NCBI RefSeq assembly: GCF_010725725.1
Contig: NZ_AP022599.1
Span: forward strand, 992,001-1,056,000
DNA length: 64,000 bases
From: Mycolicibacterium pulveris
GTDB lineage: Bacteria; Actinomycetota; Actinomycetes; Mycobacteriales; Mycobacteriaceae
Direction of reading: 5' to 3'
The notes beneath the pieces were generated by a model. It was not told where the DNA came from. It made no database searches and was given only the letters and a program-made list of their open reading frames with translations. The translations under genes and the position numbers were made by a program. Below, in pieces: positions 46,090 through 56,200 of the stretch; positions within the stretch are counted from its first letter, which is position 1; each line of letters begins with the position of its first letter.

Positions 46090-46695
46090 TTACTTCGAGT
46101 AGAACTCGACGATGAGCTGCTCGGAGAGCGGCACGTCGATCTGCTCGCGCGTGGGCAGCTGGTGCACCAGGATGCGCGGACGCTCGCCGACCACCTGCAG
46201 CCAGCCCGGGACCGGGCGCTCGCCCATGGTTTCCCTGGCGATCTGGAACGGCAGCGTGTTCAGCGACTTGTCCTTGACGTCGATGATGTCGTACTGCGAC
46301 ACCCGGTAGCTGGGGATGTCCACCTTGACGCCGTTGACCAGGAAGTGGCCGTGGCTGACCAGCTGGCGAGCCTGACGGCGGGTACGCGCCAGCCCGGCGC
46401 GGTAGACGACGTTGTCGAGCCGGCTCTCCAGAATGCGCAGCAGCTCCTCGCCGGTGACGGCCGAGCGCCGCACCGCCTCCTCGTAGTAGCGGCGGAACTG
46501 CTTTTCCATCACGCCGTAGGTGAAACGCGCCTTCTGCTTCTCCTGCAGCTGCAGGCGGTATTCGCTTTCCTTGACCCGCGAGCGGCCGTGCTGGCCGGGC
46601 GGGTAGGGGCGCTTCTCGAACGATTGATCCCCGCCGACCAGGTCGACGCCCAGGCGGCGCGACTTGCGGGTCGCGGGTCCGGTGTAACGAGCCAT
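46090..46695 (-). CDS. rpsD: 30S ribosomal protein S4
   Basis: A 201-residue S4: MARYTGPATRKSRRLGVDL at the start, the S4 RNA-binding domain RLDNVVYRAGLARTRRQARQ then LVSHGHFLVNGVKVDIPSYRV, and the C-terminal REQIDVPLSEQLIVEFYSK. An early 16S-binding protein. It contains no zinc-binding Cys cluster (Cys-free N-terminus), so it is of the non-zinc type. 15 bp after rpsK. Confidence 0.98.
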   Translation of the reverse strand: MARYTGPATRKSRRLGVDLVGGDQSFEKRPYPPGQHGRSRVKESEYRLQLQEKQKARFTYGVMEKQFRRYYEEAVRRSAVTGEELLRILESRLDNVVYRAGLARTRRQARQLVSHGHFLVNGVKVDIPSYRVSQYDIIDVKDKSLNTLPFQIARETMGERPVPGWLQVVGERPRILVHQLPTREQIDVPLSEQLIVEFYSK

Positions 46696-46710
46696 CTCTG
46701 AAATCTCCTC

Positions 46711-47118
46711 CTAGACCCGGCGCCGCTTCGGCGGACGGCAGCCGTTGTGCGGCTGCGGCGTGACATCGGCGATCGCGCCGACCTCGAGGCCGGCGGCCTG
46801 CAACGACCGGATGGCGGTCTCCCGGCCCGAGCCCGGGCCCTTGACGAACACGTCGACCTTGCGCACGCCGTGCTCCTGCGCCTTGCGGGCGGCGTTCTCG
46901 GCGGCCAGCTGCGCGGCGAACGGCGTCGACTTGCGCGAGCCCTTGAAGCCGACGTGGCCCGACGACGCCCAGGCGATGACGTTGCCCTGCGGGTCGGTGA
47001 TGGTCACGATCGTGTTGTTGAACGTGCTCTTGATGTGCGCGGCGCCGTGCGGGACGTTCTTCTTCTCCCGGCGACGGGTGCTCTTGCCCTTCGCGGCCGC
47101 CTTCTTTGCTGGTGGCAT
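46711..47118 (-). CDS. rpsK: 30S ribosomal protein S11
   Basis: A 135-residue S11 with a Lys-rich start ([20 protein letters not shown]), then [40 protein letters not shown] and [18 protein letters not shown] at the end. Normal length. 4 bp after rpsM. Confidence 0.98.
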   Translation of the reverse strand: MPPAKKAAAKGKSTRRREKKNVPHGAAHIKSTFNNTIVTITDPQGNVIAWASSGHVGFKGSRKSTPFAAQLAAENAARKAQEHGVRKVDVFVKGPGSGRETAIRSLQAAGLEVGAIADVTPQPHNGCRPPKRRRV

Positions 47119-47122
47119 CTGC

Positions 47123-47497
47123 TTACCTGGCCTTCTTCTTGCCGGCGATGGTGCGCTTGGGGCCCTTGCGGGTGCGCGCGTTGGTCTTGGTCCGCTGGCC
47201 GCGCACCGGCAGGCCGCGGCGGTGCCGCAGGCCCTGGTAGCAGCCGATCTCGATCTTGCGGCGGATGTCGGCCTGCACCTCGCGGCGCAGATCGCCCTCC
47301 ACCTTGAGGTTGCCCTCGATGTAGTCGCGCAGCTGGGTCAGCTGATCGTCGGTCAGATCCTTGGTTCGTAGGTCCTTGGAGATGCCCGTCGCCGCGAGAA
47401 TCTCGTTGGAACGGGTACGGCCGATGCCGTAGATGTAGGTCAGGGCGACCTCCATGCGCTTATCGCGCGGAAGATCTACGCCCACGAGACGTGCCAT
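47123..47497 (-). CDS. rpsM: 30S ribosomal protein S13
   Basis: A 124-residue S13: [59 protein letters not shown] and the basic C-terminus that approaches tRNA. 154 bp separate it from rpmJ. That spacer holds no gene and could contain an internal promoter. Confidence 0.98.
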   Translation of the reverse strand: MARLVGVDLPRDKRMEVALTYIYGIGRTRSNEILAATGISKDLRTKDLTDDQLTQLRDYIEGNLKVEGDLRREVQADIRRKIEIGCYQGLRHRRGLPVRGQRTKTNARTRKGPKRTIAGKKKAR

Positions 47498-47651
47498 CGA
47501 AGCAGTGTTCCTTCTTCTATGCGGAGGTCTGGTCCCAGCCCGTTCCCCGTTGGGGTCCGGCCTCCGTACCGGACGCGACGAGCGGCCTGTCCGCTCGGTG
47601 GTGCTGGGATTTCGTCATTGAGTTGTGGTGGCGAGCCAGAAAACCCCTGGC

Positions 47652-47765
47652 TCAGCCTTGGCGTTGCTTGTGACGCGGATCGGAGCAGATCACCATGACC
47701 CGCCCATGCCGGCGGATCACCCTGCACTTGTCGCAGATGGGCTTGACGCTCGGGTTCACCTTCAC
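47652..47765 (-). CDS. rpmJ: 50S ribosomal protein L36 (zinc-type)
   Basis: A 37-residue L36, too short for most gene finders. It reads [20 protein letters not shown] after a GTG start and ends DPRHKQRQG. The zinc ligands Cys, Cys, Cys and His are all present ([13 protein letters not shown]), so this is the zinc-binding paralogue. The start is the GTG at 47765, 34 bp after infA. Confidence 0.95.
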
Positions 47766-47799
47766 GGCTGTGTTCGATCCTGTTCTTCTCGTTCTTGAC

Positions 47800-48021
47800 T
47801 TACTTGTACCGGTAAACGATGCGGCCCCGGGACAGGTCGTAGGGGGACAATTCCACCACGACACGGTCCTCGGGCAGGATGCGGATGTAGTGCTGCCGCA
47901 TCTTGCCGCTGATGTGGGCGAGGACCTTGTGACCGTTCTCCAGCTCAATGCGGAACATCGCATTGGGCAGAGGTTCGACCACGCGACCCTCGACCTCGAT
48001 GGCACCGTCTTTCTTTGCCAT
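47800..48021 (-). CDS. infA: translation initiation factor IF-1
   Basis: A 73-residue S1/OB-fold IF-1: [40 protein letters not shown] and [20 protein letters not shown]. Binds the ribosomal A site during initiation. First gene of the infA-rpmJ-rpsM-rpsK-rpsD-rpoA-rplQ-truA operon. Confidence 0.98.
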
Positions 48022-48194
48022 TATGTTTCGGAGATCCTCCGTGTCCTTCTCGTAGTGCGGCGCCCGGTGTCACCGCGGACGGCGGCACCCTGCACGGCGC
48101 GACTGATGCTTCCGACTACAAAACGTGAGCCAGCAGCCAGAAATTCCAGAACAGGGGCACGCAAGAGCCGGCACGGGAGCCGCACCGCCGGTCC

Positions 48195-48222
48195 ATATTA
48201 CCTGCTGAGGCGCTAGCCCCAA
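48195..48222 (-). promoter_or_regulatory. possible promoter of the infA operon
   Basis: On the minus strand TTGGGG, a 16-nt spacer and TAATAT lie about 170 bp upstream of infA. The -10 fits TANNNT; the -35 match is partial. It sits in the 277-bp divergent interval with the response-regulator fusion gene, which otherwise holds no gene. Confidence 0.35.
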
Positions 48223-48298
48223 AATCGTTGGACGACGATCCCCGCCCGAGAGATTACAACAGGAAAATCGCTGGCTGGGCAGCGCATACTTGACCTCG

Positions 48299-49960
48299 AT
48301 GACAGGCCCCACACCCCGCAAGCCCGTAATCCTCACCGTCGACGACGATCCAGCAGTGTCTCGGGCTGTCGCCCGCGACCTGCGGCGCCACTACGGAGAG
48401 GCCTTCCGCATCGTCCGCGCCGAATCGCCGCACGACGCGCTCGAGACGCTCAACGAGCTCAAATTGCGCGGTGAGACCGTCGCGGTGTTCGTCGCCGACT
48501 ACCGGATGCCGCAGATGAGCGGCATCGAGTTCCTCGAAGAGGCGATGGACATCTTTCCGATGGCGCGCCGGGTGCTGCTGACCGCGTACGCCGACACCAC
48601 CGCCGCGATCGACGCGATCAACGTCGTCGACCTGGACCACTACCTGCTCAAACCGTGGGACCCGCCCGCCGAGAAGCTCTACCCCGTGATCGACGCTCTC
48701 ATCGAGGCCTGGCGCGAAACCGGGGACCGGGCGATCCCCCACACCAAGATCATCGGTCACCCCTACAACGCCCGCTCCTCGGAGGTGCGTGAGTTCCTGG
48801 CCCGCAACCGGATGTACTACACGTGGCTGCGTGCGGACGAGCCCAAGGGCCGTCGACTGCTCGACGCCGCCGGGCTGGACGATCTGACCCTCCCGGTCGT
48901 GATCACCGAACAGGGCCAGACGCTGGTCGCCCCGTCCGACGCCGAGCTCGCCGCCACGCTCGGCCTGTCCACCACCCCGGCCGAGGATTTCTACGATCTC
49001 GTCGTCATCGGCGGCGGCCCCGCCGGGCTGGCCGCGGCGGTGTACGGCGCGTCCGAGGGGCTCAAGACGGTGCTGATCGAACGCACCGCCACCGGCGGCC
49101 AGGCCGGGCAAAGCTCACGCATCGAGAACTACCTGGGCTTCCCGGACGGGTTGTCGGGCGCTCAGCTCGCCGAACGGGCGCGCAGGCAGGCCGAGAAGTT
49201 CGAAGCCGAGTTGATCACCGCCGCCGAGGTCCTCCGCCTCGAGGTCGACGGGTCCGCCCGCACGATTCACCTCTCCGACGGACGGGCGATCGGCACGCGG
49301 GCGGTGATCCTGGCCATGGGCGTCGAGTACCGCCAGCTCGACGCCGACGGCTGCGCCGGGTTGACCGGCGCGGGCGTCTATTACGGGGCGGCCACCTCCG
49401 TCGCCACCGACTGCGGCGGCGAGGAGATCTTCGTCGTCGGCGGGGCGAACTCCGCCGGGCAGGCCGCAATGTATCTGTCGCGCAGCGCGAAACGGGTGAC
49501 CATCGTGTGCCGTCGCACGCTCGAGGATTCGATGTCCTACTACCTGATCCAGCAGATCCGCGCGCAGAACAACATCAGGGAACTGCCCTACACCAGGGTG
49601 CACGCCGTCAAAGGCGGCGACCATCTGGAACGCATCTGCCTGGAGAACCTCCGCACCGGTGAACAAGAGGAACACAGCTGCGAGCGGATGTTCGTCCTGA
49701 TCGGCGCCGAACCGCGCACCGACTGGGTCGAACAGGCAGGCATCGCCCGCGACGACCACGGGTTCATCCTGGCCGGACCCGATCTGCGTGACGTCGCCGG
49801 TTGGACGCTCGACCGGCCGCCGCACCAGCTGGAAACAAGCGTGCCGGGGGTATTTGTTGCAGGGGACGTGCGCTCTCAGTCCGCCAAACGGGTGGCCGCC
49901 GCCGTCGGCGAAGGATCGATGGCCGTGATGTTGGTGCACCGCTACCTCGCGGAAGCGTAG
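48299..49960 (+). CDS. fused response regulator / glutaredoxin-like / thioredoxin-reductase-like flavoprotein
   Basis: 553 residues in three parts. (1) A receiver domain, about 8-125, with acidic Asp15-17, phosphoacceptor Asp67 (VFVADYRMPQMSG), Thr95 and Lys118. (2) A thioredoxin/glutaredoxin-like segment, about 148-220 (KIIGHPYNARSSEVREFLAR ... LPVVITEQGQTL), with no CxxC. (3) A thioredoxin-reductase-like FAD/NAD(P)H module, about 227-553, with LVVIGGGPAGLAAAVYGASE, GGQAGQSSRIENYLGFP, FVVGGANSAGQAAMYLSR and the C-terminal FVAGDVRSQSAKRVAAAVGE. The position of the TrxR CxxC reads GVYYGAATSVATDCGG, so the dithiol is lost. There is no DNA-binding domain: output would be enzymatic or redox. ATG 48299 follows CATACT by 8 nt (leaderless candidate). 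The kinase gene follows after 16 bp. Confidence 0.9.
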   Translation: MTGPTPRKPVILTVDDDPAVSRAVARDLRRHYGEAFRIVRAESPHDALETLNELKLRGETVAVFVADYRMPQMSGIEFLEEAMDIFPMARRVLLTAYADTTAAIDAINVVDLDHYLLKPWDPPAEKLYPVIDALIEAWRETGDRAIPHTKIIGHPYNARSSEVREFLARNRMYYTWLRADEPKGRRLLDAAGLDDLTLPVVITEQGQTLVAPSDAELAATLGLSTTPAEDFYDLVVIGGGPAGLAAAVYGASEGLKTVLIERTATGGQAGQSSRIENYLGFPDGLSGAQLAERARRQAEKFEAELITAAEVLRLEVDGSARTIHLSDGRAIGTRAVILAMGVEYRQLDADGCAGLTGAGVYYGAATSVATDCGGEEIFVVGGANSAGQAAMYLSRSAKRVTIVCRRTLEDSMSYYLIQQIRAQNNIRELPYTRVHAVKGGDHLERICLENLRTGEQEEHSCERMFVLIGAEPRTDWVEQAGIARDDHGFILAGPDLRDVAGWTLDRPPHQLETSVPGVFVAGDVRSQSAKRVAAAVGEGSMAVMLVHRYLAEA

Positions 49961-49976
49961 GAGTAGGAGGCAGGCC

Positions 49977-51437
49977 ATGGGCGACGCGGAAATCAGATGC
50001 ATGCCCGACGAACTGAGGACGTTGTTCCTGTTCGAGGCCCTCGACGACCGGCAGCTGCAGGTGCTGTGCGACAACGGTCACATCGCCGTGTTCGAACCGG
50101 GTCCGATCTGCACCGAGGGCGACCCGGCCACCTGTTTCTACGTCCTGCTCGACGGCGAGTTGGTGATGTCGAAGCGGTCCGGGGGCGTCGACATCGAAAC
50201 CAACCGCACCTCCCAGCGCGGCGTCTACTGCGGCGCCTGGTCGGCATACGTGCCCGGCGAGGAGCACGTCTATGAGGCATCGGTGCGGGTCACCAAACCG
50301 TCCCGGTTTTTCGTGCTCGACGCCGACGCGTTCGCCGCGTTCATGCAGAGCGAGTTCCCGATGGCGGTGCATCTGCTCGAAGGCCACCGGGTGGGCGGGC
50401 GGCGGCAGCGCGAGATCGTCGGGCAGCGCGAGAAGCTGTTGGCGCTGGGCACCATCACCGCCGGGCTGACCCACCAGCTCAACAACCCGGCCGCGGCCGC
50501 CGCACGCGCGGTTGCCGATCTGCGTGAAGGCGTCGGAAAGATGCGCCACAAGTTGGCGATGCTGGCCGACGGCAAGTTCACCCCCGAGGCGCTGCGGGTG
50601 CTGGTGAGCATTCAGGAGGAGGTGGCCGAGCAGGTCGCCAAGTCCAAGGCCCAGGAGCTCACCGCGCTGGAGCTTTCCGACCGCGAGGAGCAGGTCGGTG
50701 ACTGGCTGGAGTCCCGCGGCATCGTCTCGGCCTGGGATTACGCGCCGACGTTCGTCGAGGCCGGGCTCGACATCGACTGGCTGGGCCGGGTCGAGGCCTC
50801 GATCGACGACGTGGACTGTTCGGCGACGTTGCAAGGCGCGTTCGGCTGGCTGAAGTACACGATCGACGCCGAGCTGCGGATGAACGAGATCGCCGACGCC
50901 AGCAAGCGGATCTCGGCGCTGCTGGCCGGCGCCAAGCAGTACTCGCAGATGGACCGCAGCGAGTACCAGACCGCCAACGTCCACGAGCTGATCCACAGCA
51001 CGATCAAGACGATCTTCGGCGACAGGATCGGTAAGGACAAACCGGTCAATCTGGTGTGGGAGAAGGACACCGCTCTCCCCGAATTACATTGTTATCCAGG
51101 CGATCTGAACGAGATGTGGACCAACCTCATCGACAACGCCATCCAGGCGATGGGCGGGGAGGGCACCCTGACGATCCGCACCGCGCGGCACAACGACGAC
51201 ATGGTGCGCGTCGAGGTCTGCGACGACGGTCCGGGCATCCCCGAAGAACACATCGACAGGATCTTCACCCCGTTCTTCACCACCAAGGCCTTCGGTGAAG
51301 GCACCGGGCTGGGCCTGGACCTGGCGCGCCGCGTCGTCGTCGAAAAACACCACGGCGACATCCGGGTGGAGTCCGCGCCCGGCGACATGCGGTTCATCGT
51401 CCTGCTTCCGCTGGTGGCGCCCGCACCGCGGGAATAG
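49977..51437 (+). CDS. soluble histidine kinase with N-terminal cyclic-nucleotide-binding-like domain
   Basis: A 486-residue cytosolic sensor kinase without transmembrane helices. The N-terminal cNMP-binding/Crp-like beta roll (about 12-130: LFLFEALDDRQLQVLCDNG, ICTEGDPATCFYVLLDGELV) lacks the usual FGExAL...R ligand signature (here CGAWSAYVPGEEHVYEAS). It may therefore sense something else, possibly through Cys residues. A helical region follows with the phospho-His166 in GTITAGLTHQLNNPAAAAA and a long dimer segment. The HATPase domain has the N box NEMWTNLIDNAIQAM (near 377), CDDGPGIP (near 414) and GEGTGLGLDLARR (near 439). Cognate partner: the fusion protein 16 bp upstream. Confidence 0.92.
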   Translation: MGDAEIRCMPDELRTLFLFEALDDRQLQVLCDNGHIAVFEPGPICTEGDPATCFYVLLDGELVMSKRSGGVDIETNRTSQRGVYCGAWSAYVPGEEHVYEASVRVTKPSRFFVLDADAFAAFMQSEFPMAVHLLEGHRVGGRRQREIVGQREKLLALGTITAGLTHQLNNPAAAAARAVADLREGVGKMRHKLAMLADGKFTPEALRVLVSIQEEVAEQVAKSKAQELTALELSDREEQVGDWLESRGIVSAWDYAPTFVEAGLDIDWLGRVEASIDDVDCSATLQGAFGWLKYTIDAELRMNEIADASKRISALLAGAKQYSQMDRSEYQTANVHELIHSTIKTIFGDRIGKDKPVNLVWEKDTALPELHCYPGDLNEMWTNLIDNAIQAMGGEGTLTIRTARHNDDMVRVEVCDDGPGIPEEHIDRIFTPFFTTKAFGEGTGLGLDLARRVVVEKHHGDIRVESAPGDMRFIVLLPLVAPAPRE

Positions 51438-51466
51438 CGGGCCGACGCGACGAAGTTGGAGCAGCC

Positions 51467-52312
51467 ATGACGAAACCGGAGCTCGGCCGCTACGGGGTAT
51501 TCGGTCTGTACTGGACGTGGCAGAAGCTCAGCCCGGATCAGCTGCGGGCGATCGAGGACCTCGGCTACGGCGCGATCTGGGCCGGCGGCTCCCCACCGGC
51601 GGACCTGTCGTGGGTCGAGCCGCTACTCGAGCCCACCACCAACCTCAAGGTGGCCACCGGCATCGTCAACATCTGGACCGCCGAGGCCGGCCCGGTCAGC
51701 GAGTCGTTCCACCGCATCGAGCGGGCCTATCCCGGTCGTTTCCTGCTGGGCATCGGTGTCGGCCATCCCGAGGCGCACGCCGAATACCAGAAGCCGTACG
51801 ACGCGCTGAACGACTACCTCGACAAGCTCGACGAGCACGGCGTCCCCGAGGATCGCCGGGTCGTCGCCGCGCTGGGTCCGCGGGTACTGAAGCTGTCGGC
51901 GCGGCGCGCCGCGGGCCCGCATCCGTATCTGACGACGCCGGAACACACCGCGCGGGCGCGTGCGCTGCTCGGGCCCGACGCGTTCATCGCGCCCGAGCAC
52001 AAGGCCGTGTTGACCACCGATGCCCACGAGGCACGGGCGACCGGCCGCAAGGCGCTGGACATCTACCTGAACCTGACGAACTACCGCAACAACTGGAAGC
52101 GCCTCGGGTTCACCGACGAAGACATCGCCAAGCCGGGCAGCGACCGCCTTGTCGACGCGATGGTGGCGTATGGCACCGTCGATGCCATCGCCAACCGGCT
52201 CAAAGAGCACCGCGACGCGGGCGCCGACCACGTGCCCGTGCAGGTACTCACCGGACCGGACAAGCTGGTGGACGCGCTCACCGAACTCGCAGGCCCGCTG
52301 GGCCTGCGGTGA
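51467..52312 (+). CDS. LLM-class F420-dependent oxidoreductase (Rv3463-type), copy 1
   Basis: A 281-residue luciferase-like monooxygenase-fold protein: MTKPELGRYGVFGLYWTWQK, GYGAIWAGGSPPADLSWVEP, NLKVATGIVNIWTAEAGPVS, ERAYPGRFLLGIGVGHPE and ALGPRVLKLSARRAAGPHPY. Mycobacterial members of this subgroup (Rv3463 is the positional equivalent) use F420. It starts 29 bp after the kinase gene and may be co-transcribed with it. About half the residues match the next gene, so the pair arose by tandem duplication. Substrate unknown. Confidence 0.9.
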   Translation: MTKPELGRYGVFGLYWTWQKLSPDQLRAIEDLGYGAIWAGGSPPADLSWVEPLLEPTTNLKVATGIVNIWTAEAGPVSESFHRIERAYPGRFLLGIGVGHPEAHAEYQKPYDALNDYLDKLDEHGVPEDRRVVAALGPRVLKLSARRAAGPHPYLTTPEHTARARALLGPDAFIAPEHKAVLTTDAHEARATGRKALDIYLNLTNYRNNWKRLGFTDEDIAKPGSDRLVDAMVAYGTVDAIANRLKEHRDAGADHVPVQVLTGPDKLVDALTELAGPLGLR

Positions 52313-52327
52313 CCCGAAGGGATCCAC

Positions 52328-53170
52328 ATGACTGAGCTCAAGCCCGAACTCGGCCGCTTCGGAGTCTGGACGTTCGGGGTGGTCAAACCCGAACAGGCCG
52401 TCGAAATCGAGAAGCTCGGGTACGGCGCCGTGTGGATCGGCGGGTCCCCGGCCGGTGACCTCAACTACGTCGAGCCCATCCTCGAACGCACCGAGAACCT
52501 TCAGGTCGCCACCGGCGTCATCAACGTCTGGACGGCGCCCGCCGACGAGGTCGCCGAGGCCTACCACCGCGTCGAAGACGCCTACCCGGGTCGGTTCCTG
52601 CTCGGCATCGGCATCGGGCATCCCGAGCACACCGAGGAGTACCGCAAGCCCTACGACGTGATGGTGGAGTACCTCGACCGTCTCGACGCGGCCAAAGTGC
52701 CGACCAGCCGGCGCGTGATCGCCGCGCTGGGCCCGCGGATGCTCAAGCTGGCCGCACAACGCAGTGCAGGCGCTCATCCCTACCTGACGACGCCGCAGCA
52801 CACTGGGGAAGCGCGAAACCTGTTGGGCCCGACGGTGTTCCTGGCCCCCGAACACAAGGTGGTGCTGGCCAGGGACGCTGAGGCGTCGCGCCGGATCGGC
52901 CGCGAGGCCGTCGATTTCTATCTGAACCTGTCCAACTACCGCAACAACTGGAAGCGGCTCGGGTTCACCGACGACGACCTGGCCAAGCCTGGCAGCGAGC
53001 GGTTCATCGACGCGGTGGTCGCCCACGGCACCCCCGAAGACATCGCCGCACGCTTGACCGAGCATCTGGACGCCGGCGCCGACCACGTGACGATCCAGGT
53101 GCTCGGGGGCTGGGACAACCTGCTACCGACGCTTGCCGAACTGGCCGGCCCGCTCGGCCTGAAGGACTGA
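52328..53170 (+). CDS. LLM-class F420-dependent oxidoreductase, copy 2
   Basis: A 280-residue tandem paralogue of the previous gene with the same landmarks: FGVWTFGVVKPEQAVEIEKL, GYGAVWIGGSPAGDLNYVEP, NLQVATGVINVWTAPADEVA, PGRFLLGIGIGHPEHTEEYR and the shared NLSNYRNNWKRLGFTDDDLA. It begins 15 bp after copy 1. The second copy differs most in the N-terminal 40 residues, near the expected cofactor face, and may have a different partner substrate. Confidence 0.9.
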   Translation: MTELKPELGRFGVWTFGVVKPEQAVEIEKLGYGAVWIGGSPAGDLNYVEPILERTENLQVATGVINVWTAPADEVAEAYHRVEDAYPGRFLLGIGIGHPEHTEEYRKPYDVMVEYLDRLDAAKVPTSRRVIAALGPRMLKLAAQRSAGAHPYLTTPQHTGEARNLLGPTVFLAPEHKVVLARDAEASRRIGREAVDFYLNLSNYRNNWKRLGFTDDDLAKPGSERFIDAVVAHGTPEDIAARLTEHLDAGADHVTIQVLGGWDNLLPTLAELAGPLGLKD

Positions 53171-53194
53171 CGCCGAACCGGCAGACCGCTCCGT

Positions 53195-54807
<1,613 letters not shown>

Positions 54808-54825
54808 CCCGCGCGCGACCCGATA

Positions 54826-56199
54826 TCAGGGCGGCAGCAGCATGTCCCGCCACGACTTGTCGACAGCTGCTTCCGCCGCCGGGTCATATTCGACGTCGGC
54901 CACTGGGGGTGGCGGGCTCTTGGGCGGCGGCGGCAGCTGCGGCACGGGCTGGCCCGAAAGCGTGGCATTCGGGTCGCCCTTCCAGTTGAACCCGTCGTTG
55001 AGCGGCACGTAGTCTTCGTCGCTCTCGCAGAGCGCGACGGTGGCCGCGCGCTTGCCGGGCACGGTCTCACACGGAATGTTGCGGGCGCCACGCACATTGA
55101 ACTGCGAATCCTGCGGCACCCGGCAGTAGAGATCGCCTGCGGGGCGCTCCGGATAGTCCTCCAGCGCGGCAACCCGCTGCTGTTGGGCGGGCAGGAATCC
55201 GGTGGTGCACGGCGGCGGCAGGTTGAGGTTCAGGTTGAAGCTCAGGTACTGACCCTTGTAGTCCTGCTTGGTGTTGAGGTTGCCGAGAATGCCTGCCTGA
55301 TCGGCTTGGACGGCTTGCGGGAACACCACGAGCAGCTGCTCGATGTCGTTCTGGTAATCGAGCGCGACCTGCCCCACCGAGACGAGGTTGGCCATCAGGG
55401 TCGGCAGCGTTGGCGACAGCCGGTCCACGAGTTGGCGTCCCTGGGCGGCCGCCGGTCCGCCTTCGTCTATCACGCCCGCGACCGCCTGGTCGTGGTCACG
55501 CAGTTCGTCGGTCACCGCGGCCAACCGGGCCGCCCACGCCGAGATCGCACCGGAGGTGTCTGACTGCGAGTCCAGCACCGGCCGGGATTGATCGATCAGC
55601 GTTGTCAGCCCCTCCAGGTTCTCGCGGGCGTCGATCGCTAGGGTGGTCGTTCCCTTCACAAGCCGAGACAGTTCGGGACCGAGCCCGCCGACAGCGGTGT
55701 ACGACTCGTCGATGACGGTCTTGAGGTTGTCCCGAGGTATCGCGTGCAGGCCCTCGTTCGCGGCGGCGAGCAGTGTGTTGATGTCGGGGGGAACGGACGT
55801 GTCGGCCAACGGAATCACGTCGCCGTTCTTCAATGGCGGCGCGGAGCCGTTGCGCGGCAACAGGAGTACGTAGGATTCGCCGACCGCCGACTGGCTGTGC
55901 ACCTGCGCTTCGAGATCCGACGGGATGTCGATCCCCGAGTTCAGCGACAGCACCGCTTCGACACCGCTGTCGGACAACCGCACCGAGCGCACCTGGCCGA
56001 CTTTCGTGCCCCGATAGGTGACGTTGGCGGTTTCGTAGAGCCCACCGGATTTCGGTAGTTCGAGCGTCACCGTGTACTGGCCGACACCGAACATGGTGGC
56101 GGGCAGCCTCATGAAGTGCAGCGTCATCAACGCGACCGCGCCGACCGCGACCACCGTGAAGATGGCCAACTGGATTTGAACCCGTCGATTCACCCGCAT
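54826..56199 (-). CDS. MCE family protein, mceF position
   Basis: A 457-residue MCE protein, last of the six. An N-terminal anchor (VQIQLAIFTVVAVGAVALMTL) precedes one MCE domain (about 40-115: GQYTVTLELPKSGGLYETAN, YRGTKVGQVRSVRL), a long helical region of heptad-like segments (about 150-330) and a Pro-rich C-terminus (PQLPPPPKSPPPPVADVE). It would form part of the hexameric periplasmic tunnel for lipid import. One base separates it from the mceE stop (TGA C ATG). The locus class (mce1-8) is not assigned. Confidence 0.93.
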   Translation of the reverse strand: MRVNRRVQIQLAIFTVVAVGAVALMTLHFMRLPATMFGVGQYTVTLELPKSGGLYETANVTYRGTKVGQVRSVRLSDSGVEAVLSLNSGIDIPSDLEAQVHSQSAVGESYVLLLPRNGSAPPLKNGDVIPLADTSVPPDINTLLAAANEGLHAIPRDNLKTVIDESYTAVGGLGPELSRLVKGTTTLAIDARENLEGLTTLIDQSRPVLDSQSDTSGAISAWAARLAAVTDELRDHDQAVAGVIDEGGPAAAQGRQLVDRLSPTLPTLMANLVSVGQVALDYQNDIEQLLVVFPQAVQADQAGILGNLNTKQDYKGQYLSFNLNLNLPPPCTTGFLPAQQQRVAALEDYPERPAGDLYCRVPQDSQFNVRGARNIPCETVPGKRAATVALCESDEDYVPLNDGFNWKGDPNATLSGQPVPQLPPPPKSPPPPVADVEYDPAAEAAVDKSWRDMLLPP

Positions 56200-56200
56200 G

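Noticed and set aside
51623..53086. 487-residue minus-strand open frame opposite the F420-type oxidoreductases
   Set aside because: Its apparent internal repeats merely reflect the tandem duplication on the plus strand.
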